From: Methylobacterium sp. BTF04
GTDB lineage: Bacteria; Pseudomonadota; Alphaproteobacteria; Rhizobiales; Beijerinckiaceae
Direction: 5' to 3'
Length of the DNA stretch: 64,000 bases
NCBI RefSeq assembly: GCF_010692745.1
Contig: NZ_JAAHTB010000004.1
Coordinates: forward strand, 1-64,000
This document shows positions 8,656-17,986 of this stretch, piece after piece; within the stretch, counting starts at the first letter, position 1; each line of letters starts with the position of its first letter. The notes below the pieces were generated by a model, which ran no database searches, had not been told where the DNA came from, and was given only the letters and a program-made list of their open reading frames with translations. Both the position numbers and the translations under genes were made by a program.

Positions 8656-9024
8656 GGCTGTCTCCTCAGGGCAGGGCCGCGGTGTCTACAGGGGGGCGCC
8701 GAGGCAGGTCAAACCGACGCGGCTCACCAGAGGCGCATGGCGACCGCCAGGGCAAGGCAAAGCAGCGCCGTATCGGAAACCCGCTCGGGCCCGTGGTCGA
8801 GTTCACATCGGGCCGGCTCACCACCGAATCAGAGGCAAGCGAGGGTCGTGCAAAAGCCGCTGGGCCGAAGCGCGGCCACCGTATTCGGTCACAGATCGCT
8901 CGCCGCGTCCGCGAGGCGGATATCAGGTGACGCTCGTCCGCAGCTTCGGGTAAGGGGCATGCCGGCACCTGCCGGATCGAGGCAGGCCCCGCACGCGCCA
9001 CAGGGGCGATCGAGGATCGAACCG
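8656..9024. other. Intergenic gap, no gene seen
   Basis: 369 bp between the divergent tex and MFS genes. It must hold both promoters but I see no convincing boxes, repeats or RNA. Small open frames here look compositional. Confidence 0.5.
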
Positions 9025-10356
9025 ATGCCTCAATGGCCGCCGAGTTTGCAGATTTCGCGCTGGCGGTTCGGCCTCTTCACGCTCCTCTACCTCTATCAGG
9101 GCGTCGTGGCCGGCTTCGCGCTGACGGCTTTGGCCAACCACTTCGCCGCAGCAGGGGCCTCCACGGCGGATATCGGTCGCCACCTTGCGATCGTCGGCCT
9201 GCCCTGGGTGCTGCAACCGCTGCTCTGGGGGCCGTTGATCGATCGCGCGACGCCCTATCGCATGGGACCCCGCCGCTTCTGGCTCGTCGTCTCCCTCGCC
9301 TGCGCGCAAGCCAGCCTGGCGGGTCTGCTGGTCCTCGGCGCGGATGCAAGCCTGACGGCCGTCAGTGCCGTCCTCTTCCTGCACAGCCTGGCCGCCTCCC
9401 TCGCCGATACCGCCACCGACCGCATGATCGCCGGCAGCGTGCCGGCCGACGCACTGGGGCGCACCAGCGCCGGAACACGCGCGGGTTTCGTGATCGGGAG
9501 TGCCGCGGGGACCGCGATCTTCGCCTGGATCCTCGAAACCAGAGGATTCCCGGCAGCGGCCGCGGCACTTCTCGGCCTGACCACGCCGCTTGCCCTCGCG
9601 GCCGTCCTGGTGCGCGAGGCACCGGGCGACCGGTTCCTCTCCCTGCGCCGGGACAGGCCGTCGCGCGCGCCGGTCCAGGGGCGTGGGTCGGGGGCGGTCT
9701 CTTTCGCGCGTCGGCTTCTCGCCGCGTTCCGGACGCGCGACGCGGCGATCCTGCTGGCGATGTGCTTTGCCATCGACTTCGGGCTCGCACTGTTCGAGGT
9801 GCCCTTCGCCGTTGCGCTGGTGCAGGTCCATGGCTGGGACGCGGGCGCTCTCTCGCGCCTGCAGGCGCTGCTCGCGCTCCTGGGCGGGACCCTCGGAGCG
9901 GTGGGCCTCGGCGCCTACGTCGACCGCATCGGGCCGGGGCAGGCCCTGCGCGCGCTCCTCGTCGCCTGCGCGGTGGCGTTCGGTGTCGCGGGGCTGTTGA
10001 TCGCGGCCGGGCTGGAGACCGCAGCGGGTCCGTTCATCTTGGGGCTGGCCAGCGTCGTCCCGGCCCTGCTCTATGTCGCCCTGCTGCCGACCGTGCTTCT
10101 GGCGAGCCGCGACGGCCGTGCGTCGGCGACACAGTTCCAGGTCTATATGGCGGCGATGAATCTCGGTGACGTCGTCGGCGCGGCGCTGGCCGGGGCGCTC
10201 GCTTCGACGATGACTCCGACGCTCGTTGCGCTCGGTGTCGCCGGCCTGTTCCTGATCTGCGCGCGAGCGGCACGCAGGCCCGGCAATCGACCTGGTTTAG
10301 CGAACGAACAGCCGTTTTTTGCCGCCGAAGATCGAGCCCCCGATCACCCCATGTGA
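9025..10356 (+). CDS. MFS permease, AmpG/PAT-like
   Basis: 443 aa with about 12 predicted membrane helices and few soluble stretches. The N-terminal half carries GLPWVLQPLLWGPLIDRATP followed by GPRRFW, resembling the loop 2-3 region of AmpG-type (PAT family) transporters that import muropeptides or acyl-CoA-like substrates. A short Arg-rich cytoplasmic loop joins the two six-helix halves. The substrate cannot be inferred: no ampC/ampR or peptidoglycan gene is adjacent. ATG 9025 is chosen because it directly precedes the first amphipathic/membrane segment; the open frame extends far upstream opposite tex without coding character. Confidence 0.75.
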   Translation: MPQWPPSLQISRWRFGLFTLLYLYQGVVAGFALTALANHFAAAGASTADIGRHLAIVGLPWVLQPLLWGPLIDRATPYRMGPRRFWLVVSLACAQASLAGLLVLGADASLTAVSAVLFLHSLAASLADTATDRMIAGSVPADALGRTSAGTRAGFVIGSAAGTAIFAWILETRGFPAAAAALLGLTTPLALAAVLVREAPGDRFLSLRRDRPSRAPVQGRGSGAVSFARRLLAAFRTRDAAILLAMCFAIDFGLALFEVPFAVALVQVHGWDAGALSRLQALLALLGGTLGAVGLGAYVDRIGPGQALRALLVACAVAFGVAGLLIAAGLETAAGPFILGLASVVPALLYVALLPTVLLASRDGRASATQFQVYMAAMNLGDVVGAALAGALASTMTPTLVALGVAGLFLICARAARRPGNRPGLANEQPFFAAEDRAPDHPM

Positions 10357-10469
10357 CATGTCGAGGCTCCAGCGCGATGAGGACCCGATGAACGCTGGAC
10401 GGCCGCCGCGTGGCGCTGTAGCCGTCCGGCGGCAGGTGCAGGGTTGCTGCGCGGGACGGGGTCGGCCTC

Positions 10470-10964
10470 TTGAACGAACGTGGAGGGGCCGAATCTCCGA
10501 CGATCTACCTCGACGTGGACGGCGTCGTGACGACGGTCGGCTACCAACGCCAGGCCGGCAAGGACAGGCTGAACCCGGTCCAGGTCGCCCGCGTTGCCGC
10601 TTTGGTGCGGGAGTTCGACGCGCGGGTCGTCGTCTCATCGACGTGGCGCGTCGACGATTGCCGTCCGACGCTCGTCGAAGCCGGCCTACCCGGAGATTGC
10701 TTTCACCCCGACTGGCGGACGGCCATCCTGCCGACGAGCCGCGATGCCGAGACGGGCGCAATGCTCCCCGCCGAGCGCGCCAGACGCGGCGACGAGATCA
10801 CCGAGCACGCGACTCGCAACCGCATCACGCGCTATCTCGTCCTCGACGACGTCGCGGTCGGCCCCGCCCATGCGGGCCGGCACGTCCGGCCCGATGCGGA
10901 AGATGGGCTTCGTGAAGCGGATGAAATCCTCGCCCGGACTCTCCTGGCGAGGATGACGGCTTGA
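10470..10964 (+). CDS. HAD-fold hydrolase of the RNA-repair-associated (HAD_SAK) type
   Basis: 164 aa with a TTG start. Motif I is DVDGV (residues 15-19: nucleophile D15, acid D17), motif II the SSTWR strand (56-60), and the acidic LDD (125-127) fits motif IV. This compact arrangement, with SSTWR and no large cap, resembles the HAD domain in Swiss Army Knife RNA repair proteins and some nucleotidase-like HADs. Such enzymes remove phosphates, for instance at nucleic acid ends. It is followed by the kinase-fold gene on the same strand with a 251-bp gap. Fold good; substrate unknown. Confidence 0.6.
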   Translation: MNERGGAESPTIYLDVDGVVTTVGYQRQAGKDRLNPVQVARVAALVREFDARVVVSSTWRVDDCRPTLVEAGLPGDCFHPDWRTAILPTSRDAETGAMLPAERARRGDEITEHATRNRITRYLVLDDVAVGPAHAGRHVRPDAEDGLREADEILARTLLARMTA

Positions 10965-11215
10965 CCGATCCTGCGTCAGGACAGCGCAGTCCAGTCGGCC
11001 GCCGGTTTACGCTTCCGTAGCACTTGAACTTTCTGGAGGCGCGGGTCATTCCATGACAGTGGCGTGACGGTTTCGTCGTGCTGCTCCCGACATCGACAGG
11101 GTCGTCCCGACCTTCCGCCGGACTTGCCAGTTCGGCTTCTCCAGGACGCTGCACCCGTGCGGCGTCTGAGAGCACGTCGCGTCGGACCGTCGACAGGCAG
11201 GAAGGAGCGGCTGCG

Positions 11216-11953
11216 GTGTTTGGATTCAAAGATCAGGTGAAGACGACCAGACCCTCGCTTGCCGCCTTGGGCATCGTCGAACGGTCGGCTGCCAATGCCT
11301 ATGCCGCCCTGATCGCCACAGGCTGGACCGAGATCGGTTTCGGCTACCACGGCACGGTCCATGCGCATCCGGACCATCCGGACGTCGTCGTGCGCTTCGC
11401 GCGCAAGGCCGACGGATTCGGTGACTATGCGGCCCTGCTGCGCAGGGGCTTCGCGGGGTCCGACGGGCCGCACGCTCCGCGGGTCCACGACCTGTCCGTC
11501 AGCCGCTGCGGTGCGCTGATGACGGTCGGCTCGCGCCTGACGAACCCGATGCCCGATACCTGGTGGTTGGCCTACGCCCACGCGGTCATCGCAGACCATC
11601 CCGGCGTCGCGATGGACGAGGGCGTCCGCGACCGGTTCAGGACGGAGTGGCCTGCGCACGAACCCTTGGTCGATCATTCGAGCTTCGACGGGATCCGGGA
11701 AGAGTTCAGGGCCGCGTGGCCGGACTACGAGGCCTATGTGGCCACCTTGCGGGCAGCGTCCCCGCGCGGGCTCGACCCGAACGTCGGGAACGTCCTCGTC
11801 GGCCAGAACGGCAATCCCGTGGTCAACGACCCGCTGTGCGACGACGGATTCGGCCTGTGGCGCTCACCTTTCTCGCGCAGGCTCACACGCTGCGCGGATG
11901 CCCTGCGCCGTCTGGTGGGCGAAGCACTCGGTCGAGCGCCTGTGGCCGCTTGA
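11216..11953 (+). CDS. Protein with protein-kinase-like fold, unknown substrate
   Basis: 245 aa. GTG 11216 is chosen because AAGGAG sits 8 nt upstream. Visible kinase-like elements: a glycine-containing loop GFGYHGTVH (41-49), a VVVRFARK strand (57-64) where the ATP-binding lysine would lie, and LDPNVGNVLV (187-196) resembling a catalytic loop with Asn, followed by VVNDP where kinases have DFG. The pattern is closest to aminoglycoside-phosphotransferase or phage-type Ser/Thr kinase folds and is divergent enough that catalysis is uncertain. No membrane segment. Together with the upstream HAD gene it looks like accessory cargo. Confidence 0.5.
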   Translation: MFGFKDQVKTTRPSLAALGIVERSAANAYAALIATGWTEIGFGYHGTVHAHPDHPDVVVRFARKADGFGDYAALLRRGFAGSDGPHAPRVHDLSVSRCGALMTVGSRLTNPMPDTWWLAYAHAVIADHPGVAMDEGVRDRFRTEWPAHEPLVDHSSFDGIREEFRAAWPDYEAYVATLRAASPRGLDPNVGNVLVGQNGNPVVNDPLCDDGFGLWRSPFSRRLTRCADALRRLVGEALGRAPVAA

Positions 11954-12287
11954 TCGGGGCGGGTCGGCCTGTTCGGGGCAAGGCTGGAACCAGTCGACGG
12001 CGGGGACCGTGGTGAAGTCGGCATCGCGTTCGATGGTGCGAGCGCGGTTGGAAATCGTCTGTTTTGGATGATCCTGCCGGCTTGAGCCTCATGATCGGCG
12101 ACGAACGATCAAGGGGCCCGGACTTGGTCCGCCCATTACAAGAAGCGAACGCAGCAGCGCATTGCCGTTGCGCGCGCTCATCGCTTCTCGCGTGACCGGC
12201 ATCAGTCGGTAACCCCGGTTCGAATTCCGCCTCGTCTGCCCTCCGGCAAAGCCGGTGCGACCGGTTTCCCTCGGGATGCTCCCCGCG
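11954..12287. other. Intergenic gap, no gene seen
   Basis: 334 bp between the kinase-fold gene and the end of opgH. It contains a GGTTCGAATTCC string reminiscent of a tRNA T-loop (12217-12228), but no cloverleaf can be drawn. I see no terminator with a T-tract. Confidence 0.5.
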
Positions 12288-14480
12288 TCAGTGAGCCGGC
12301 CCCGGCTCCAAACGTGACAGGCGGTCGAGGAGCGCCCGGTCGTGGAGGAGGGCCATGCGCTCCTTGGGGCTGAGCCAGGCCGTCGCTTCGGTGATCGTCT
12401 GGGCCTCGACGACCTTGGCCTGGGCCAGCGCCCGATCGGTATCGACGATCCCGCGGGGGCGGGGGGCCGCTTCGGGCAGCATCGCGGCATGCGCTTCCGC
12501 AAAGCCGGGATCGGCGTGGAGCGCCTGGAGGGCATCGGCGTCGTCGAGGCCGAGCTCCGCGTTGCGGCGGCTCAAGACGCCGGCGCTCGTCGCGATGGAG
12601 GGCGGGTCGCGCTCTTCGGGCGTTATCAGCAGGCCGAGGCGCTTGAGGGCGAGGCCGAGGCCGAGCTGGCCGCTCGCCCACGAGATCGGGATCGCCAGGA
12701 CGAGGCCCAGGATGGTGGGCGACATCCAGAGGAACAGCGAGGTGGCGATGGCGAAGGCCGCGATCCCGGTGATCAGCCCGAGCGCCATGTGCCAGCGGTG
12801 GCGCCGCACGATGTCGGACCACGGGATCGAGCCGTCGTCGCGGCGCTGCGGGTTCCAGCCGGTGTCGCGTCCGAGCAGGATCTGGAAGACCGAGCCCGAC
12901 TGGATCAGCATGGCGATGGGCGCGATCAGCGCCGAGAGCAGCACCTCGATCAGGCTCGACAGGACGAGGCGGATGGCGCCGCCGCAGGCCCGGCGCACCG
13001 GCCCATCGATCAGCGCCAGGATCAGCCCGAGCCCCTTCGGCGCGAGCAGGATGCCCATGGTGAGCCCGAACAGCTGGAGCGCGCGCACCGGATCGAAGCG
13101 CGGCCAGACCGGATAGAGCCCGAACTCGCTGGTGAAGTATTCCGGCCGGACGTAGGCGGTCTGCAGCACCAGGGCGATACCGACCACGAGCTGGGCGAGC
13201 CAGAGCGGGGAGGCGACGTAGCCGGCGATGCCGGTGGCGAAATGCTGGCGCGAGGCCGGCTTCAGCCCGGCCGCCCCGATGATGCGGCTGTGCTGGAGGT
13301 TGCCCTGCGCCCAGCGCCGGTCGCGCACCGCGACATCGATGAGCGAGGGCGGGCTCTCCTCGTAGGAGCCGGGCAGGGCCGGCAGCATGGTGACGCTCCA
13401 GCCGGCGCGCCGGATCAAGGCCGCCTCGACGAAATCATGGGACAGCACGTGGCCGCCGAACGGCGGCTTCCCCTTGAGGTCGGGCAGGCCGCAGGCGGCG
13501 GCGAAGGCCCGCGTGCGGATGATGGCGTTGTGGCCCCAGTAATTGCCGTCGCGGCCCGACCAGACCGAGAGCCCGGTGGCGATGACCGGCCCGTAGATGC
13601 GCGCGGCGAATTGCTGGACGCGGGCGAACAGGGTGTTGCGGTTGATGATCAGCGGCAGCGACTGGATGATGCCGGAATCCGGATCGGCCTCCATGGCGGC
13701 GGCGAGCTGCACCACGCAGGGGCCGGTCATCAGGCTGTCGGCGTCGAGCACCAGCATGTGGTCGTAGGCGGCCCCCCAGCGGCTGACGAAGTCGCCGATG
13801 TTGCCGGCCTTGCGGTGATGGTTCTTGGCCCGGTGGCGGTAATAGAGCCGGGCATCCGCGCCCCAGCGGGCGCGCAGGTCCAGGAAGGCGCGCTCCTCGG
13901 CGATCCAGGCGTCGCCCACCGTCGAGTCCGACAGGACGAAGTAGTCGAAGGCGGCGCCCAATCCGGTGGCATCGATCTCGGCGCGCATCGCCTCGATGGC
14001 GGCGAAGGTGCGGGCGGTGGCCTCGTTGTAGACCGGCATCACCACCGCCGTGCGGGTGGTCAGGGTCGTCGGCAGGGCCGCGGCTGTGCGCCGGCGCAGG
14101 AGCACGACGAACCCCAGGATGGCGCCCGTGAAGGCCAGCGCGATCCAGGAGAAGTTGAGGGTGAACAGCGCCAGCAGCACGTATTGCAGCCCCGTGGTGC
14201 CGCCGGAGACCGAGACCACCTCGTACATCTGGAACGCGCCGTAGGCGGTGAGCAGGGCGGCCGCGCCGAAGACGAAAACGCGCGCCAGCCACGGCCGGGG
14301 ATGGCGGATGGCCGGCCTATGCCCGGCAGCGGGATCCCAGGTTTCGAGCGCCTGCACCGGCATGGCGAGCGGCGATTCCGGCGGCATGGCCGACAGTGCC
14401 TCCGGCGGGTTGGCCGGACGGACGGATGCGGGCGGCGGCGCGGCCGCGACGAGGGGCATGGATGCGGTCACGGGGTCCAA
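12288..14480 (-). CDS. opgH: Glucans biosynthesis glucosyltransferase H
   Basis: 730 aa inner-membrane family-2 glycosyltransferase that builds the beta-glucan backbone of osmoregulated periplasmic glucans from UDP-glucose. Hydrophobic helices near residues 65-125 precede the cytoplasmic GT domain with VVMPVYNEA, the acidic LDADSL motif and the RRWAQGN (Q/RxxRW type) acceptor motif; further helices follow to about residue 610. The C-terminal tail is hydrophilic. It overlaps opgG by 13 bp, so translation is probably coupled. Length is shorter than enterobacterial OpgH (about 850) but usual for alphaproteobacteria. Confidence 0.93.
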   Translation of the reverse strand: MDPVTASMPLVAAAPPPASVRPANPPEALSAMPPESPLAMPVQALETWDPAAGHRPAIRHPRPWLARVFVFGAAALLTAYGAFQMYEVVSVSGGTTGLQYVLLALFTLNFSWIALAFTGAILGFVVLLRRRTAAALPTTLTTRTAVVMPVYNEATARTFAAIEAMRAEIDATGLGAAFDYFVLSDSTVGDAWIAEERAFLDLRARWGADARLYYRHRAKNHHRKAGNIGDFVSRWGAAYDHMLVLDADSLMTGPCVVQLAAAMEADPDSGIIQSLPLIINRNTLFARVQQFAARIYGPVIATGLSVWSGRDGNYWGHNAIIRTRAFAAACGLPDLKGKPPFGGHVLSHDFVEAALIRRAGWSVTMLPALPGSYEESPPSLIDVAVRDRRWAQGNLQHSRIIGAAGLKPASRQHFATGIAGYVASPLWLAQLVVGIALVLQTAYVRPEYFTSEFGLYPVWPRFDPVRALQLFGLTMGILLAPKGLGLILALIDGPVRRACGGAIRLVLSSLIEVLLSALIAPIAMLIQSGSVFQILLGRDTGWNPQRRDDGSIPWSDIVRRHRWHMALGLITGIAAFAIATSLFLWMSPTILGLVLAIPISWASGQLGLGLALKRLGLLITPEERDPPSIATSAGVLSRRNAELGLDDADALQALHADPGFAEAHAAMLPEAAPRPRGIVDTDRALAQAKVVEAQTITEATAWLSPKERMALLHDRALLDRLSRLEPGPAH

Positions 14481-16066
14481 CGATACAGCCAGGTTTCGGT
14501 CAGGGGCTTGTCGGCGCGTTGCAGGTTCAGCCGCAATTCGCAGGCCTTCTCGCCGCGCGGATCGAGTTCGAAGGCGACCCGTACGGTCTTGCGCTCGGGG
14601 TAGCGATAGAGCGTGCTCGAAATGATCGCCCCCGGCGACACGCTGAGCTGGGTCTGGAGGTCGCCGGGGGCGGTCAGCCCGTCACCGGTGAAGTCGACGA
14701 GGAACAGGCGCCGGTTCTCCGACCCGCCATGCCCGCTGCGGGTGCTCGAGACCACGGCGACCGGAACGGGGTCGGGCGGCTGCCAGCACCAGTGCAGGCG
14801 GTAGCTGAACGGCAGCTCGGCGCCCTGGGCCAGCACCGCCTTCGGGCGCCAATAGGCCAGGACGTTCTCGTTGAACTCGGAATCGCTCGGGATTTCCAGA
14901 AGCGTCACCGCGCCGGGCCCCCAGGCCCCCAGCGGTTCGAGCCAGAGCGAGGGCCGCCACTCCCAATGCTGCACATCGTCCTGGAACGTGGCGTAGTCGC
15001 GCGCCCGCTGCATCAGCCCGAACCCCTTCGGGCTGTCGTCCATGAAGGAGGACACCTGCAGGGTCGGCGGGTTGCGGACCGGGCGCCAGATCGCCTCGTC
15101 GATGCCGGTGCGGATCTGCAGGCCCCCCGAGGCATAGGCGCCGGCGCGCGCGTCGTCGGCCCCGCGCCGGTCGTGCGGGCCGAACAGGTAGCTCGTGGTC
15201 ATGCCGCCAAGGCCGAGATGGTCGATGGCGGCGCGCGCGAACACCGTGCCCTCCACATCGCAGAGCGAGCTCGCCCCCGGCCGCAGGCTCATGCGCAGGG
15301 CGGCGGTGGCGGAGGGCGAATCGACCAGCGCATGCAGGACGAGGGGAGAGCCCGGGGCGGGGCGCTCGATCCACAGGGCACGGAATTCCGGAAACTCCTC
15401 GCCGCGGGCATCGGCGGGCCGCAGGGTCAGTGCCCGGGCGGTGACGCCGAAGCCCTGGCCGGCGGCGATGAGCCGGAAGAACGACGCGCCCTGGAAGCTC
15501 GCGAAATCGGTGAGTTCGCCACCCGCGAAACGGGCGCGGATCCTGATGCCCGAATAGCCCGGATCGTCCTTGCCGGTATTTTTTTGAAAACTCGGCAGGG
15601 CGAAGCCATCCGTCTCGAAGCGGGCGCGGTCGTACGCAACCGGCGTCACCACGCCGTCCTCCACCAGCGCCAGGGCGACGCGGCCCTTGAACACCGAACC
15701 GCGATGGAGCGGTTCCACCGTGAATCCGAGATCGGCCTGCGCCCAGATCGCGGTGCCGGGGACGGTGCGGATGCCGGCATATTGCTCGCGGTTGAGGCCC
15801 GAGAGGGCATCGGGCAGATCGTCGGTCTGCGGTGCCGCGTAGGCCCGCTTGGCCAGGGCACGGGCGAGGTCGGCGACGAGGCTCGCCTGGAACGGCGTGC
15901 CGGCGGCCGGCAGGGCCGGTGCGTCGTCGGCCCAGGCGGGCAGGGCGGCGGGCAGGACGGACATTCCGCCGGCCAAGGCCGCGACGCCGGCACTGCGCAG
16001 GAGGTCTCGACGGGTGCGATCGCCGGAGGTCGAAGGGGAGGGGCCAGGGAGCGGCGGCGTCATCAT
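14468..16066 (-). CDS. opgG: Glucan biosynthesis protein of the OpgG/OpgD family
   Basis: 532 aa periplasmic protein. A twin-arginine signal is visible: TRRDLLRSAGVAALAGG (about residues 18-34), with likely cleavage after AWA near residue 46. Tat export is typical of the OpgD branch, but the gene sits as opgG does, immediately upstream of opgH. The mature part is the beta-sandwich MdoG domain (for example QFVEPLHRGSVFKG-like and FGLMQRARDYATFQD segments). The family acts on glucan backbones made by OpgH. Two consecutive ATGs start the gene. Function firm; the G versus D label is a judgement. Confidence 0.9.
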   Translation of the reverse strand: MMTPPLPGPSPSTSGDRTRRDLLRSAGVAALAGGMSVLPAALPAWADDAPALPAAGTPFQASLVADLARALAKRAYAAPQTDDLPDALSGLNREQYAGIRTVPGTAIWAQADLGFTVEPLHRGSVFKGRVALALVEDGVVTPVAYDRARFETDGFALPSFQKNTGKDDPGYSGIRIRARFAGGELTDFASFQGASFFRLIAAGQGFGVTARALTLRPADARGEEFPEFRALWIERPAPGSPLVLHALVDSPSATAALRMSLRPGASSLCDVEGTVFARAAIDHLGLGGMTTSYLFGPHDRRGADDARAGAYASGGLQIRTGIDEAIWRPVRNPPTLQVSSFMDDSPKGFGLMQRARDYATFQDDVQHWEWRPSLWLEPLGAWGPGAVTLLEIPSDSEFNENVLAYWRPKAVLAQGAELPFSYRLHWCWQPPDPVPVAVVSSTRSGHGGSENRRLFLVDFTGDGLTAPGDLQTQLSVSPGAIISSTLYRYPERKTVRVAFELDPRGEKACELRLNLQRADKPLTETWLYRWTP

Positions 16067-16409
16067 GTCCGTCTTGTCGGCGCGGCTGCGCGGAAAGGAG
16101 GTGTCGGCACGCGTCTATCATGCCGGGCGCTGAACCGGGGGTTAAGCCGTCACGACGGTGTCCGCTCATGGGAGAGATGCGCGGGTCCGGTCCGAGGGTT
16201 CGGCCTTCAACGCGGCTCCGGGCCGGACCGTTCAGCGCGTCCTGCGCGGATCGCGCGCCGTGCCCTTCTCGGTGCCTCTCACCGGTCGGCATCGGGTCGG
16301 CACTCTTGAAAGAGCCGGGTTCGCGCAGTAGCCGAGCCGTGACAGAGTGGTTCGACCACACGGGCTCGACTAAACGGGCTTGGCGAAAACACACCGACTT
16401 GGGACCCCG
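16067..16409. other. Divergent intergenic region opgG / glmU
   Basis: 343 bp that must carry promoters for both directions. I see no clear boxes, long repeat or small gene. A TTG at 16380 would extend glmU by 10 residues. Confidence 0.5.
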
Positions 16410-17795
16410 ATGACGGACCAGACGACCACGAATTCCGGACGCAGCCTCACGGCGATCGTGCTCGCCGCCGGCAAGGGCACGCGCATGCGCTCGGACCTGC
16501 CCAAGGTGCTCCATGAGGTCGCGGGTCGGACCATGCTCGGGCACGTGCTGGCCGCGGCCCAGGGTGCGGGGGCGACGCGGATCGCCGTGGTGGTCGAACC
16601 GGGTCAGGCCTCGGTCGCGCGCGAGATCGCGGCTTTGGCGCCCGGGGCGGCGGTCTATCCGCAGGCCGAGCGCCTCGGCACCGCCCATGCGGTGCTGGCC
16701 GCCCGCGCGGCTTTGGCGGCGGGCGCCGACGACGTGGTCATCGCCTTCGGCGACACGCCGCTGATCACGGCGGCCACCCTCACCCGCCTGCGGGCGCCGT
16801 TGGCCCAGGGCTGCACGGTGGCGGTACTCGCCTTCGAGACCCCGAACCCGAAAGGCTACGGCCGGGTTCTGGTGCGCGACGGCCGGGTCACGGCGATCCG
16901 CGAGGAGAAGGACGCCACCGAGGCGGAGCGCGCCGTCACCCTGTGCAATGCCGGGCTGATGGCGCTGTCGGGCCGCCACGCCCTCGACCTCCTCGCGCGC
17001 ATCGGCAACGCCAATGCGGCCGGGGAATATTACCTGCCCGACGCGGTCGCCCTGGCGGTATCGGACGGCCTCGCGGTCGCGGTGGTCGACGTGGCGGAGG
17101 CCGAGGCGCAGGGGGTCAACGACCGGGTCCAGCTCTCCGTGGCCGAAGCCGCGATCCAGGGCCGCCTGCGGCACGCGGCGCAGGTCGCGGGTGCCACGCT
17201 CATCGCTCCCGAGACAGTTTTCTTCAGCCACGACACGGTGTTGGGGCGCGACGTTGTGGTGGAACCTCACGTAGTGTTCGGCCCCCGCGTGCGCGTCGGC
17301 GACGGCTGCGTCATCCACGCCTTCTCGCATCTCGAAGGCGCGACGCTGGCCGATGGCGTCGGCATCGGCCCCTATGCCCGCCTGCGCCCCGGCGCGGTGC
17401 TGGAGACCGGCGCGCGGGTCGGCAATTTCGTCGAGATCAAGAACGCCCGCCTGGAGGCGGGGGCCAAGGCCAACCATCTCACCTATATCGGCGACGCGGT
17501 GGTGGGGGCGGGCGCCAATATCGGGGCCGGCACCATCACCTGCAATTACGACGGGGTGAACAAGCACCGCACCACCATCGGGGCCGGCGCCTTCATCGGC
17601 TCGAACACAGCGCTGGTCGCACCGGTCGGGGTCGGGGCAGGCGCGATCGTCGGGGCCGGCTCGGTGATCACCGCGGATGTCCCCGACGGGGCGATCGCCG
17701 TGGCCCGCGGCCGCCAGCGCATCCTCGCGGGCGCCGCCGAGGGCAAGCGCGCCAAACTCCAGGCGGAGAAGGCGGCCCGGACCAAGGCGTCTTAA
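16410..17795 (+). CDS. glmU: Bifunctional GlmU (acetyltransferase / uridyltransferase)
   Basis: 461 aa cytoplasmic enzyme that acetylates glucosamine-1-phosphate and couples it to UTP, giving UDP-GlcNAc for peptidoglycan and LPS. N-terminal pyrophosphorylase signature [20 protein letters not shown], then a left-handed beta-helix of hexapeptide repeats from about residue 255, with acetyltransferase residues in [11 protein letters not shown] and [15 protein letters not shown] 16410 is preferred to an in-frame TTG 30 bp upstream. glmS follows 191 bp later on the same strand, so two consecutive steps of amino-sugar supply are adjacent. Confidence 0.96.
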   Translation: MTDQTTTNSGRSLTAIVLAAGKGTRMRSDLPKVLHEVAGRTMLGHVLAAAQGAGATRIAVVVEPGQASVAREIAALAPGAAVYPQAERLGTAHAVLAARAALAAGADDVVIAFGDTPLITAATLTRLRAPLAQGCTVAVLAFETPNPKGYGRVLVRDGRVTAIREEKDATEAERAVTLCNAGLMALSGRHALDLLARIGNANAAGEYYLPDAVALAVSDGLAVAVVDVAEAEAQGVNDRVQLSVAEAAIQGRLRHAAQVAGATLIAPETVFFSHDTVLGRDVVVEPHVVFGPRVRVGDGCVIHAFSHLEGATLADGVGIGPYARLRPGAVLETGARVGNFVEIKNARLEAGAKANHLTYIGDAVVGAGANIGAGTITCNYDGVNKHRTTIGAGAFIGSNTALVAPVGVGAGAIVGAGSVITADVPDGAIAVARGRQRILAGAAEGKRAKLQAEKAARTKAS

Positions 17796-17986
17796 GGCCG
17801 GACCCACCGCCCGAAGCCCTTCCGCGCGCAACGCGGCGTCGAGGTTTTCGCGCCAAGTTCGGGACGGCTGGTACGCGAGCGTCCCGATCCGGTACAAGCC
17901 GGAGCGCGAAGGGGCGGATCGAACCTTGCGGGAGAACGGCCTCGTGCAGGGCCGACGGTCCCGCCCCTGTTTTGAGGACACGACCC

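Noticed and set aside
12217..12228. GGTTCGAATTCC resembling a tRNA T-loop after the kinase-fold gene
   Set aside because: The T-stem does not close and no D-arm, anticodon arm or acceptor pairing can be drawn.
17796..17986. glmS ribozyme upstream of glmS
   Set aside because: No ribozyme core was visible, and the element is typical of Gram-positive bacteria.
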